From the NCBI GenBank assembly GCA_011526585.1, contig WYBB01000057.1, forward strand, positions 1 to 40,923: DNA of 40,923 bases, given 5' to 3'. The notes under the pieces are model-generated. The model saw only the letters and a list, made by a program, of their open reading frames with translations, was not told where the DNA came from and ran no database searches. The position numbers were made by a program, and so were the translations under genes. Shown here one piece after another: positions 33,616-40,923 of the stretch. Source of the DNA: Deltaproteobacteria bacterium (GTDB lineage: Bacteria > Myxococcota_A > UBA9042 > PHBI01). The first letter of the stretch is position 1, and each line of letters opens with the position of its first letter.

Positions 33616-35115
33616 ATGCGCGATCGACCCACCTACCGAACCGACCAGCGATCGGCGCTGACCGCCACTGCGCCGCGCGATGCGCGCCTCGGCCTGGTGG
33701 TCATGGCGAGCCCGGTGGCGAGCGCGCTCGGGCGCGTCCTGGCGATCCCGGCGAGCGGCGAGGCGGTCGTGATCCAGCGCGTCGCCGAGGGGCACGACGA
33801 AGACGACTGGATGTCGCGCGAGCACGCATCGGTCTGGCGCGACGGCGAGCGCGTGAGCTTGCGCGACGGCGCCGACACCAGCGCCGAAGGCTGGCGGACC
33901 TCGGCCAATGGCACCTACGTCTCGTCACCTCTCGGGTCGGCCGAGCCTGCGCGACTGCGCCCGCTCGAGACCAAGGCCGAGGGGGAGGTCACGCTCGCTC
34001 CGGGCTCGCTCGTCCGGACCGGCCGCACTTTGTGGCGCCTCGTGAACGACCCGGCGCCGAGCCCGCCCGACTCGCTCCTGGTCGGGGTCAGCGACGCCCT
34101 GGCCCGGGTACGCGACGAGCTCAAGCTCCTCGTCGCCGAGGTCGCCCTGCGCTTCGAGCGCAAGAAGCGCGTGACGCAGTCGTTGCTCGTCACCGGTCCG
34201 CGGGGCACCGGCAAGCAGGTCGTCGCGCACGAGGCGCACCGCCTGCTGACCGAGCGCCGCGCGGTCGGCGCGCTGCCCTTCGTCGACGTGCCGGCGCCGG
34301 CGTTGGCCGACGGGACCAGCGCCGCCGATCTCTTCGGTGTGGTCGACAAGTACGCCACCGACGTCAAGGCGCGCCCCGGCTACTTCGAGCGCGCGCACGG
34401 CGGGGTCCTGCTGATCGACGAGGTCGCCGACCTGCCGCTGTCCGAGCAGGCCAAGCTGCTCAACCTGCTGGAAGAGCGTCGCGTCACGCGCCTGGGCGGG
34501 CGCGCTCCGGTCGACTTCGACTGCCTCGTCATCGCCGCGACCAACGGCGACCTGCCGGCGCTCGTCGCGGACGGGCGCTTTCGCGCCGACCTGCTCGACC
34601 GCCTCAGCCGCTTCCACGTGCACCTGCCCGCGCTCGACGAGCGCCCCGAGGACGTGTTGCCGCTGGCGCGCACGCTCTTGAGACGCCACGCCTCGAACGC
34701 CCCGCTGAGCTGGGAGGTCGCGCTCGTGCTCGCGCGACAGCGGTGGCCCGGCAGCGTGCGCGCCCTCGACGCCTTCATCGAGCGCCTGGTCGCACTCGCG
34801 CGTGCCGCGGGGAGCGAGGCCGTCGAGCGAGCGCACGTCGAGCAGGCCCTGCGCGCGCTGGAGGTGACGGTCCCGCTCGCGCCGTCCGTCGGCGAGGGTG
34901 CGGCGGCAGTGGGCTCGGCGATCGCGCGCGAGGCGACAGGTCCCGCGCGCGCGCCGACCCGCGACGAGCTCCTGCGCTGCCTGGTCGATCATGGCTGGAA
35001 CAAGACCGAGGTCGGCCGCATCTACGGCAAGCACCCGCGCCAGATCACCCGCTGGATGTCCTATCTCGGCATCGAGCGCCCTCAGGAAGAAGGCGGCGGA
35101 TCCCAGAAGGAGTAG
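33616..35115 (+). CDS. FHA-AAA+ regulator lacking the GAFTGA loop
   Basis: This 499-residue protein is built like a bacterial enhancer-binding protein. An N-terminal FHA domain (about 35-145, with MSREHASVW and TSANGTYV) is followed by an AAA+ domain with Walker A TGPRGTGKQ near 192, Walker B GGVLLIDEVADLP near 262, and ERRVTRLGG. The C-terminal helix-turn-helix (about 455-490, ELLRCLVDHGWNKTEVGRIYGKHP region) would bind DNA. The loop that contacts sigma-54, normally GAFTGA, is replaced by KYATDVKARPG, so classical sigma-54 activation is unlikely. Phosphothreonine sensing by FHA suggests control by a Ser/Thr kinase, possibly the divergent pair next door. The ATG at 33616 lacks a good ribosome binding site. 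Confidence 0.85.
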   Translation: MRDRPTYRTDQRSALTATAPRDARLGLVVMASPVASALGRVLAIPASGEAVVIQRVAEGHDEDDWMSREHASVWRDGERVSLRDGADTSAEGWRTSANGTYVSSPLGSAEPARLRPLETKAEGEVTLAPGSLVRTGRTLWRLVNDPAPSPPDSLLVGVSDALARVRDELKLLVAEVALRFERKKRVTQSLLVTGPRGTGKQVVAHEAHRLLTERRAVGALPFVDVPAPALADGTSAADLFGVVDKYATDVKARPGYFERAHGGVLLIDEVADLPLSEQAKLLNLLEERRVTRLGGRAPVDFDCLVIAATNGDLPALVADGRFRADLLDRLSRFHVHLPALDERPEDVLPLARTLLRRHASNAPLSWEVALVLARQRWPGSVRALDAFIERLVALARAAGSEAVERAHVEQALRALEVTVPLAPSVGEGAAAVGSAIAREATGPARAPTRDELLRCLVDHGWNKTEVGRIYGKHPRQITRWMSYLGIERPQEEGGGSQKE

Positions 35116-35186
35116 CGCGCGAGACGTTCGATGCGATCCGTGCGCGGCACTCGGGGATTGATGGTCGGAGCGTGATCTCTTAAGTT

Positions 35187-35214
35187 CTCCTTACGCCGTC
35201 ACGGCGAAGGAGGA
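35187..35214 (+). promoter_or_regulatory. Hairpin that sequesters the cytochrome ribosome binding site
   Basis: CTCCTTACGCCG (35187-35198) pairs with CGGCGAAGGAG (35202-35212) in 11 base pairs with one bulged A and a three-base TCA loop. A U-G pair and a U-A pair can extend it outwards. The right arm is the AAGGAGG ribosome binding site of the gene starting at 35218, so in this fold the site is completely hidden. A possible -35 TTGATG (35158-35163) lies upstream. Confidence 0.6.
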
Positions 35215-35217
35215 TTC

Positions 35218-35913
35218 ATGCGTCTCGCACTTCTCGGGTTCATCAGCATCATCGTCATCGGCGGCTGTGGCAAGAAGGCCGATGCGCCGCCGGCCACCAC
35301 CCCGACCCCGGTCGACGCCGCGCCCGCCCCGGAGCCGGACGCCGCCGAGCCGCCATCGCCCGCCGATGTCGCCGCCGCCGCCGACGCTGCTCCTGCCGCG
35401 GCCGACGATGCCGCCGCACCCGCCGCCGACGCCGCCGCTCAGGCCGGCGCCGACGCCGCCGCTCCTGCCGCCGCCGACGCCGCCGCTCCTGCCGCCGCCG
35501 ACGCCGCCGCCGCCGATGGAACCGCCGCGGCGATGCCCGAGCCGACCGCGCCCGCCAAGGCCTGGGCCGACATGGACGAGGAGGAGAAGAAGGCCCACAT
35601 GAAGGAGGTCGTCGTCCCGGTCATGCGCCCGCGCCTGCAGTCCTTCGACGCCGAGGAGTTCGCCAAGGTCAACTGCACCACCTGCCACGGTCCGGGCGCC
35701 AAGGAGGGCAAGTTCGAGATGCCCAACCCCGACCTCAAGAAGCTCCCCAAGACCCCGGAGGGTTTCCAGGAGCTCGCCAAGACCGAGGCCAAGGCGCTCG
35801 AGTTCATGAAGGACGTCGTCGTGCCGGCGATGGCCACCATGCTCGGCGATCAGCCCTACGACCCCGCGACCAACAAGGGCTTCGGCTGCTTCGGCTGCCA
35901 CACCACCGAGTGA
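35218..35913 (+). CDS. Diheme c-type cytochrome lipoprotein
   Basis: This 231-residue exported protein begins MRLALLGFISIIVIGGCG, a lipoprotein signal with Cys17 the likely anchor. Residues 20-115 form a long Ala/Pro/Asp tether (DAAAPAAADAAAPAAA) encoded by tandem 24-base repeats. The folded part (about 120-231) has two heme-binding CxxCH motifs, CTTCHGPGA and CFGCHTTE at the very C-terminus, with several methionines that could be axial ligands. It probably moves electrons outside the inner membrane. The ribosome binding site AAGGAGG is strong but lies in a hairpin. The gene starts about 100 bases after the FHA-AAA+ gene. Redox partner unknown. Confidence 0.85.
   Translation: MRLALLGFISIIVIGGCGKKADAPPATTPTPVDAAPAPEPDAAEPPSPADVAAAADAAPAAADDAAAPAADAAAQAGADAAAPAAADAAAPAAADAAAADGTAAAMPEPTAPAKAWADMDEEEKKAHMKEVVVPVMRPRLQSFDAEEFAKVNCTTCHGPGAKEGKFEMPNPDLKKLPKTPEGFQELAKTEAKALEFMKDVVVPAMATMLGDQPYDPATNKGFGCFGCHTTE
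35452..35514 (+). repeat. Tandem 24-base repeat encoding the cytochrome tether
   Basis: Two exact copies of a 24-base unit (DAAAPAAA in protein, 35452-35475 and 35476-35499) are followed by a partial third copy. The surrounding Ala/Pro/Asp codons are similar, so the tether seems to have grown by tandem duplication in frame. Confidence 0.85.
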
Positions 35914-36014
35914 CCCACCACGGCCACGCCTCGCTCCGCGGTTTACCCGAGCCCGGCGTGTGGTCCTCGCCGTCGCATCACCACACGACGTGGGATGGGA
36001 CAGCGAGGTGGGCC

Positions 36015-36215
36015 ATGGGTCGCTTGTTCTGGGGTTTGTCGTTCGTCGCGTTGGGCCTCCTGCTCGCGTTGCTCGGCGGGTCCTTCATGGGACCCGACAT
36101 GCACCCCGTCGCCACCGGGCTCATCGCGGTCGGCCTGGTCATGACCGGCGCCGCTCTGGTCGAGCGCCGTCTCGATGCGCGCGCCGACCCGGAGCGCCAC
36201 CACGACCGCCTCTGA
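36015..36215 (+). CDS. Small two-pass membrane protein
   Basis: This 66-residue protein begins MGRLFWGLSFVALGLLLALL and has two hydrophobic segments (about 5-21 and 32-46), then a charged tail (ERRLDARADPERHH). GAGGTGGG precedes the ATG. It is short and has no family that I recognise. It lies about 100 bases after the cytochrome gene and 58 bases before the next exported protein gene on the same strand, so the three may be co-transcribed. Confidence 0.6.
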   Translation: MGRLFWGLSFVALGLLLALLGGSFMGPDMHPVATGLIAVGLVMTGAALVERRLDARADPERHHDRL

Positions 36216-36273
36216 TCCACCGCGCAGCCCTGCCGATTGCGTCGCGCGTCGGCTCGTGCGCTACTCGGCGTAC

Positions 36274-37314
36274 ATGCGCGCCCTCATCGCCATCGCGCTC
36301 CTGCTCGCGCCGATCACCGCTGCCCACGCCATCCCGCCGCCCCGGATTCCCGCGCTCGCGCCGCCGGCCCTCGAGGGCGCGCTCACGGTGAGCGCCCACC
36401 ACGTCGAGCTCGACTGCCGCGCGCTCGCGTCCCGCGGTCACTGCCTCGCGACCGTGAGCATCGCCATCTCCGGCTCCGGCGTCGTCACTGTCGAGCACGC
36501 ACCGGGCGAGCTCGCCGCGCTGCGCCTCGACGACCGCGCCATCCAGGTCCCGGCGCCGCCCCTCGACCTCGAGCCGATCGCGCTGTCGATCGACGAAGGC
36601 GAGCACACGCTCGTCGTCACCCGGCGCGTGCCTCCCTCGCAAGAGCTCGGGCGCGAGTGGCTCGTGCCCGCCTGCGAAGCGCGCCACCTGCTCCTGCATC
36701 GCGGCCGCCCCGCCGCCTCGCGCGCCCTCGCCGTCCAGCTCGTCGACCCACCCCACCGCGCCGCGCGCCACACCTTCGAGCTGCGCGTGCTCGCGGACCG
36801 CGACCTCGCCTTGCGCCCCGTGCCCTACGCCGCAGACCCACCCTGGAGCGAGACCGACGGCGCGCGCGTGCTGCGCCTCGAAGACCCCGCCGACACCGCT
36901 GGCTCGACCCGCCTCGTCGCCTTCGACGACCCCGGCGAGGTCTTCCACCACGGCGGGCCGATGCTCGGGATCGGCGCTCGCCTCAACGGCGACGGCTCGT
37001 TCCGCGTGCGCCTGGAGTACGAGGTCGCCTTCGCCGAGTGGATCCTGCCCGGCCTCTCCGTCGACGCCGATCTCGTCACCGGCTGGACGATCACCCCGCG
37101 CGTCGAGGTCGCCACCCCGGTGGTGCTCGTCCTCCCCTCGCTCTCCTTCGGCGTCGGTGTGCCCATCCAGCTCGAGCCCGATCCCGACGTCGGCCTCCGG
37201 CTGCTCGTCGGCCTCGCCTTCGGCCCAGCCGGCATCTCGGCGAGCTTCGACCTCTTCCCGAGCGACGACGGCGTCGCGGTCGAGTCCGCGATCATGGCGC
37301 GCATCTCCTTGTAG
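36274..37314 (+). CDS. Exported protein of unknown function
   Basis: This 346-residue protein has a signal peptide (MRALIAIALLLAPITAAHA, likely cleaved after AHA). A Pro-rich stretch (IPPPRIPALAPPALEG) follows, with a beta-sheet-type domain at about 35-210 that includes two cysteines close together (DCRALASRGHC), perhaps a disulfide. The last 120 residues are alternating hydrophobic strands (FRVRLEYEVAFAEWILPG, VVLVLPSLSFGVGVPIQL), which could be an outer-membrane beta-barrel or a periplasmic beta-fold. I recognise no family. The first in-frame ATG would be 99 bases upstream, but the signal peptide supports this start. Confidence 0.7.
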   Translation: MRALIAIALLLAPITAAHAIPPPRIPALAPPALEGALTVSAHHVELDCRALASRGHCLATVSIAISGSGVVTVEHAPGELAALRLDDRAIQVPAPPLDLEPIALSIDEGEHTLVVTRRVPPSQELGREWLVPACEARHLLLHRGRPAASRALAVQLVDPPHRAARHTFELRVLADRDLALRPVPYAADPPWSETDGARVLRLEDPADTAGSTRLVAFDDPGEVFHHGGPMLGIGARLNGDGSFRVRLEYEVAFAEWILPGLSVDADLVTGWTITPRVEVATPVVLVLPSLSFGVGVPIQLEPDPDVGLRLLVGLAFGPAGISASFDLFPSDDGVAVESAIMARISL

Positions 37315-37392
37315 CCCGCGTATCCCCATCCAGCCCGTCCCACCCCGCGACCATTGATTCCCGCCGCGCTCGGGCGCAAGCTCGCCCCGACC

Positions 37393-38919
37393 ATGACGAA
37401 CCCCACCGCCAACACCGAGACCGAGCTCTGCGCCCACTGTGGCGCCACCACGCCACGGTTCGCCACCGAGTGCGTCGCCTGCGGCCGCGACCCGCGCCTG
37501 GACGGACGCTATCGCCTCTTGCGCCGCCTCGGCCATGGCGCCTTCGGCACGACCTTCGCCGCCGAGCGCGAGTCCGACCGCGAGCCGGTGGCGATCAAGG
37601 AGCTCCTCGTGCGTCGCCTCGAGGACTTCAAGACCCACGACCTCTTCACGCGCGAGGCCGCCGTGCTGCGCACGCTGAGCCATCACGCAGTTCCTCGATA
37701 TTACGACGATTTCTCTGCGGGCGAAGGGCGCCACCTCGGCCTCTACCTCGTCACCGAGCTCATCGACGGCGACACCCTCGAGCACGAGATGACGACGCGT
37801 CGCTTCTCGCAACAGGAGGTGCTCGCCATCGTGCGCGAGCTCACCGACGTGCTCGTCTACCTGCACGGCCTCGCCCCGCCGGTCGTGCACCGCGACATCA
37901 AGCCCTCGAACGTGATGCGCCGCCGCGCCGACGGCCGCCTGGTGCTCATCGACTTCGGCGCCGTCAAGGACAGCGTGCGCACGCCGGGCGACGGCTCCAC
38001 CGTGGCGGGCACCTTCGGCTACATGCCGCCCGAGCAGCTCGCGGGCCGCGCCACACCCGCCTCGGACATCTACGCGCTCGGCGTGCTCACCGTCGCCATG
38101 CTCACCCGCCAGCCGCCGCAGGAGCTCCTCGACGAGCAGAACCAGCTCCAATGGCGCGAGCACGTCACCTCGGGACCGCTCTCCGATCTGCTCGGCGAGA
38201 TGCTCGAGACCAACCCCGCGCGCCGCCTCGGGAGCGCCGTCGAGCTCGCGCGCCGCCTTGACGACGTCATCGCCGGGCGCGTCACCCCGCGCGCCGGCGG
38301 CTCGGCCTGGGGAGCCACCTCGCCCGGCTCCGGCAGCGATCGCGCACACGCCTTCGAGAAGCACCTCGCGCCCTTCGGTGCCATGGGGCGTCGCATCGGC
38401 CAGCTCCTCGCCGATCAGCTCAGCGTCGCCGCGCCCGGCGTCGCCGATCCCCCACCTCCCGCTCCGCGCGAAATCCCGCGCGGTTTCGTCGGCCGCGCCG
38501 AGCCGGTCGCCAGCTTCTTCCGCCTCTTCGGCCTGCTCTTCGGCGGCATCCCCTTCCTCATGTCCGCCTTCGCCTTCTCCCAGATGGGTGGCGCGGCCGC
38601 CTTCCTCTTGATCTTCGTCACCATCGGCGCCGTGCTCGCGAGCATCGGCTTTTCCCGCATCGCCCGCGCCAAGCGCCTGTTCCGCGACGGCGAGGTCGCG
38701 CCCGCGGTCGTCACCGAGGCCTGGCTCAACACCAGCCTGCGCGTCAACGGTCGCTCGCCGCACAAGATCAGTTTCCGTTATGCGACGCCCGACGGCCGCG
38801 TTCACGATGCCACCGTGTCCCGCTTCCGCATGCCTCCCGAATATCGCGTCGCCGGCGCCCAGGTCTATGCGCTCTACGACCGCGACAACCCCTCGCGAGC
38901 GACACTCTGGCCGGTCTGA
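37393..38919 (+). CDS. Zinc-ribbon Ser/Thr kinase with DUF3592-like membrane tail
   Basis: This 508-residue kinase begins with a zinc ribbon (CAHCGATTPRFATECVACG). The kinase domain at about 35-300 has LGHGAFGTTF, VAIKELLV, HRDIKPSN near residue 165, LIDFGAVKD and GTFGYMPPEQ, and looks active. Two hydrophobic segments (about 376-422) follow, then a C-terminal domain of about 80 residues (VTEAWLNTSLRVNGRSPHKI, VYALYDRDNPSRATLW) that resembles DUF3592. The start is the ATG at 37393. A TTG 39 bases upstream is less likely. It follows the exported protein gene by 78 bases. Such kinase-DUF3592 fusions point to membrane-linked signalling with an unknown signal. Confidence 0.85.
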   Translation: MTNPTANTETELCAHCGATTPRFATECVACGRDPRLDGRYRLLRRLGHGAFGTTFAAERESDREPVAIKELLVRRLEDFKTHDLFTREAAVLRTLSHHAVPRYYDDFSAGEGRHLGLYLVTELIDGDTLEHEMTTRRFSQQEVLAIVRELTDVLVYLHGLAPPVVHRDIKPSNVMRRRADGRLVLIDFGAVKDSVRTPGDGSTVAGTFGYMPPEQLAGRATPASDIYALGVLTVAMLTRQPPQELLDEQNQLQWREHVTSGPLSDLLGEMLETNPARRLGSAVELARRLDDVIAGRVTPRAGGSAWGATSPGSGSDRAHAFEKHLAPFGAMGRRIGQLLADQLSVAAPGVADPPPPAPREIPRGFVGRAEPVASFFRLFGLLFGGIPFLMSAFAFSQMGGAAAFLLIFVTIGAVLASIGFSRIARAKRLFRDGEVAPAVVTEAWLNTSLRVNGRSPHKISFRYATPDGRVHDATVSRFRMPPEYRVAGAQVYALYDRDNPSRATLWPV

Positions 38920-38934
38920 CGGGGTGAGGCGCGA

Positions 38935-40464
38935 TCACTCCTGGTCGATCGGCAGGCTCACCCGGAAGGTCGATCCGGCGCCGGGGCAGGAGTCGACCTC
39001 GATCCGCCCTCGCCACTGACGAACGATCCGCGCAACGAGCGCGAGCCCGAGGCCGGTACCGCGGCTCGGATCCTTGGTCGTGAAGAACGGCTCGAAGATC
39101 CGTGCCCTGGTCTCTTCGTTCATGCCCACGCCGGTGTCGCGCACCTCGATGGTGCAGAACGCGCGCGCGGCCGAGCCGTTCGTCTCGCTGCGTCGCGTGG
39201 TCAGGGACACGCGCCCGGCCCCTTCGACCGCGTCGCGTCCGTTCACGACGAGGTTGAGCACGAGCTGCTCGAGCTGGCTCGCGTCACACCCCACGGGCCC
39301 GATCGCGGGATCGAGGTCGACGGCGAGCTCGACCGGGGCGCTCACGATCCGAGCCAGCAGCGGGTGGAGGCGATCAATGGTCTCGTTGACGTCGCAGTGC
39401 GTCGGGTTGAAGGGCGTGCGCCGCGCAAACGACAGCAGCTGTCGTGCGAGTGCGACACCCCGCTCGCCCGCACCTCGGATCTCGCGTGCCAGCTCCCGGG
39501 TCTCGCCTTCGGGCAGGAGCTCCATGAGGAGCCCGGCGCCACCGATCACCACCGTGAGCACGTTGTTGAAGTCGTGCGCGACCCCTGCCGCGACGAGCCC
39601 GAGGGCCTCGACCCTCTCGGCCTGCCGCAGCTCCTCCTCGTAGCGCCGCTTCTCGGTGACGTCGACCAGGGCGGCGATCACGCGCTCGGCCCGCGTCTGC
39701 CCCGAACGCCTGATGGCGACACCTCGAGCCGCGATCTGCCGCCAGCCACCATCGACGTGCCGCATGCGGAACTCGAGCTCGCCGAGCGCCTCGGTGCCTT
39801 CGATGGCGCGTTGGATGCGCTCGAAGACGTACTTCCGATCCTCGGGATGCACGACCTCCTCGCGTCCCTTGAAAGGGCCGCTGTGCGCGTCGGCGAGCCC
39901 GCTCATGGCCGAGAGCTGCGGCGACCAGCGGGTGGTCTCGGACGCGACGTCGAGCTCCCAGATCCCCATGCCGGCGCTCGTCAAGGCGAGCTCCATGCGC
40001 TCGTTGAGCTCTCGCAGCTCGGCCTCCTTGCGGCTCCGTCCGATCGCCGTACACAGGATGTCGCTCATCGCGCCGAGGAGCTCCCTCTCCTCGTCGAGGA
40101 ACGGGCCGCTCGCGGGATCCCCTCGAGCTTCCATGTAGGCGACCTCGATCGTGATCCCTCCGTCGGACGATTCACGATGTCGCTGCAGGACCCAGGGAGT
40201 GGGCCGGTGTCCGGGTGTCGCGAACACCTGCTCCCGGTAGCGGAGGCAAGCCGTCGCGATCTCGGGGAACTGCATCGCCGGTGGGAGGAGGGTGACGAAA
40301 TCGGCGAGGCGTCTCTCGATCGGGCCGCCCTCCAAGAAGAGCGCCGCGGCCTGTCGCAGCGCGTTGAGCTCCTTGATCCGCTCGTGCAGCGCCCGGCGCG
40401 CATCACGTTCCCCCGGCGGGAGCGCATCCTGAGAATCGCCGTCGGGATCGGTGACGGGTGGCAC
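38935..40464 (-). CDS. Orphan GAF/PAS sensor histidine kinase
   Basis: This 509-residue cytoplasmic protein has an N-terminal GAF-like region (about 25-150), a PAS/PAC domain at about 150-280 ([32 protein letters not shown]), and a dimerisation domain with the phosphorylated histidine in [10 protein letters not shown] near residue 296. The ATP-binding domain shows [28 protein letters not shown] and GTGLGLAL, all intact. There are no membrane segments and no receiver domain or response regulator in the window. The GTG start at 40464 follows a CAGGG with almost no spacing, so the true start could be slightly different. Convergent with the zinc-ribbon kinase gene. Confidence 0.9.
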   Translation of the reverse strand: MPPVTDPDGDSQDALPPGERDARRALHERIKELNALRQAAALFLEGGPIERRLADFVTLLPPAMQFPEIATACLRYREQVFATPGHRPTPWVLQRHRESSDGGITIEVAYMEARGDPASGPFLDEERELLGAMSDILCTAIGRSRKEAELRELNERMELALTSAGMGIWELDVASETTRWSPQLSAMSGLADAHSGPFKGREEVVHPEDRKYVFERIQRAIEGTEALGELEFRMRHVDGGWRQIAARGVAIRRSGQTRAERVIAALVDVTEKRRYEEELRQAERVEALGLVAAGVAHDFNNVLTVVIGGAGLLMELLPEGETRELAREIRGAGERGVALARQLLSFARRTPFNPTHCDVNETIDRLHPLLARIVSAPVELAVDLDPAIGPVGCDASQLEQLVLNLVVNGRDAVEGAGRVSLTTRRSETNGSAARAFCTIEVRDTGVGMNEETRARIFEPFFTTKDPSRGTGLGLALVARIVRQWRGRIEVDSCPGAGSTFRVSLPIDQE

Positions 40465-40531
40465 CCCTGAATGCTAGCTCAGGTCGCGCTCGAGTGAACA
40501 CGTCCTGCGACCGGATTCGACATGAGTAACT

Positions 40532-40923
40532 CTACATCCGTGTCGGGTCGCGTCCCCACTCGCGCAACATCATCACGATCAGGAACAGCGCGCACACCGC
40601 GAAGCTCGCCGTCGCGAGCTGAGGCATCAGCGTCGCCACCACCACGCCGGCCGCGCAGGCCGGCGGCACCACCCACAAGCGCGGCGACACGATCAGCGCG
40701 CCCAGCGCCGCGATGATCCCGGCGGCGAGCACATCGACGGTGATCGTGAACCTGAGCGAGCCGTCCATCACCAGCGCCACCGCGCGGTGCGCGAGGTTGA
40801 ATACGAAGAAGCCGCCCGTCAGCCCGACGATCGCGCGGTTGACGCGGTTGCCGAGGATCTCGCGGCGCGCGACGATCACCATCGACACGAAGAAGCTCGT
40901 CGTCACCGACGAGAACATCAGCG
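40532..40923 (-). CDS. Membrane protein, N-terminus beyond the window
   Basis: At least 128 residues are visible. The frame stays open to the window edge, so the gene may be longer than the ATG at 40918 suggests. There are four hydrophobic segments (for example FTITVDVLAAGIIAALGALIV and PPACAAGVVVATLMP), with Arg-rich loops between them. I recognise no family. It ends WGRDPTRM and lies on the minus strand upstream of the histidine kinase gene with a 67-base gap, so co-transcription is possible. Confidence 0.6.
   Translation of the reverse strand, partial: LMFSSVTTSFFVSMVIVARREILGNRVNRAIVGLTGGFFVFNLAHRAVALVMDGSLRFTITVDVLAAGIIAALGALIVSPRLWVVPPACAAGVVVATLMPQLATASFAVCALFLIVMMLREWGRDPTRM

Overview
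The window is about 41 kb of very GC-rich DNA with a strong G/C bias at third codon positions. The content suggests a Myxococcota-type organism (the former deltaproteobacteria): four Hanks-type Ser/Thr kinases, two FHA proteins, PEGA and zinc-ribbon domains fused to kinases, many lipoproteins with long low-complexity tethers, LamG-type surface proteins, and a GlnRS with a GatB/YqeY-like tail. This assignment is an inference from gene content. I saw no rRNA, tRNA, CRISPR array, insertion sequence or prophage.

Layout. 0-7 kb (minus strand): a probable operon of an OLD-like ATPase, glnS, a thioredoxin-like protein and a GT-C glycosyltransferase. A four-copy 28-bp palindromic repeat array lies between glnS and the thioredoxin gene. 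7.4-9.3 kb (plus): a Cys-rich lipoprotein with an acidic tether. 9.5-14.7 kb (minus): an exported isoaspartyl methyltransferase, a small lipoprotein, and a Cache-domain Ser/Thr kinase coupled by ATGA to pyrC. 14.7-22.6 kb (plus): a zinc-ribbon protein, a two-FHA-domain protein, sucA, sucB, lpdA and a DUF695/RraB-like protein. 22.8-25.1 kb (minus): a YkgJ-type Cys-cluster protein coupled to a putative gluzincin metalloprotease lipoprotein. 25.3-30.3 kb (plus): a tightly coupled trio of an unknown protein, a TPR/PEGA membrane protein and a LamG lipoprotein. 30.3-33.5 kb (minus): two coupled Ser/Thr kinases, divergent from an FHA-AAA+ regulator (33.6-35.1 kb). 35.2-38.9 kb (plus): a diheme cytochrome lipoprotein, a small membrane protein, an exported protein and a zinc-ribbon kinase with a DUF3592-like tail. 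38.9-40.9 kb (minus): an orphan PAS histidine kinase and a truncated membrane protein.

How the genes may work together. The clearest candidate for an undescribed system is the pair of zinc-ribbon and FHA genes directly upstream of the 2-oxoglutarate dehydrogenase genes. It recalls the actinobacterial OdhI/GarA phospho-switch on 2-oxoglutarate dehydrogenase, but here in a Gram-negative-type neighbourhood with a stand-alone E1. Other points of note are a palindromic repeat that has become coding sequence in the E2 linker, a hairpin that buries the ribosome binding site of the diheme cytochrome lipoprotein, an FHA-AAA+ regulator that has lost the GAFTGA loop, and the coupled cell-surface trio behind a perfect 10-bp operator-like dyad. 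All functional links are inferences from sequence and neighbourhood.
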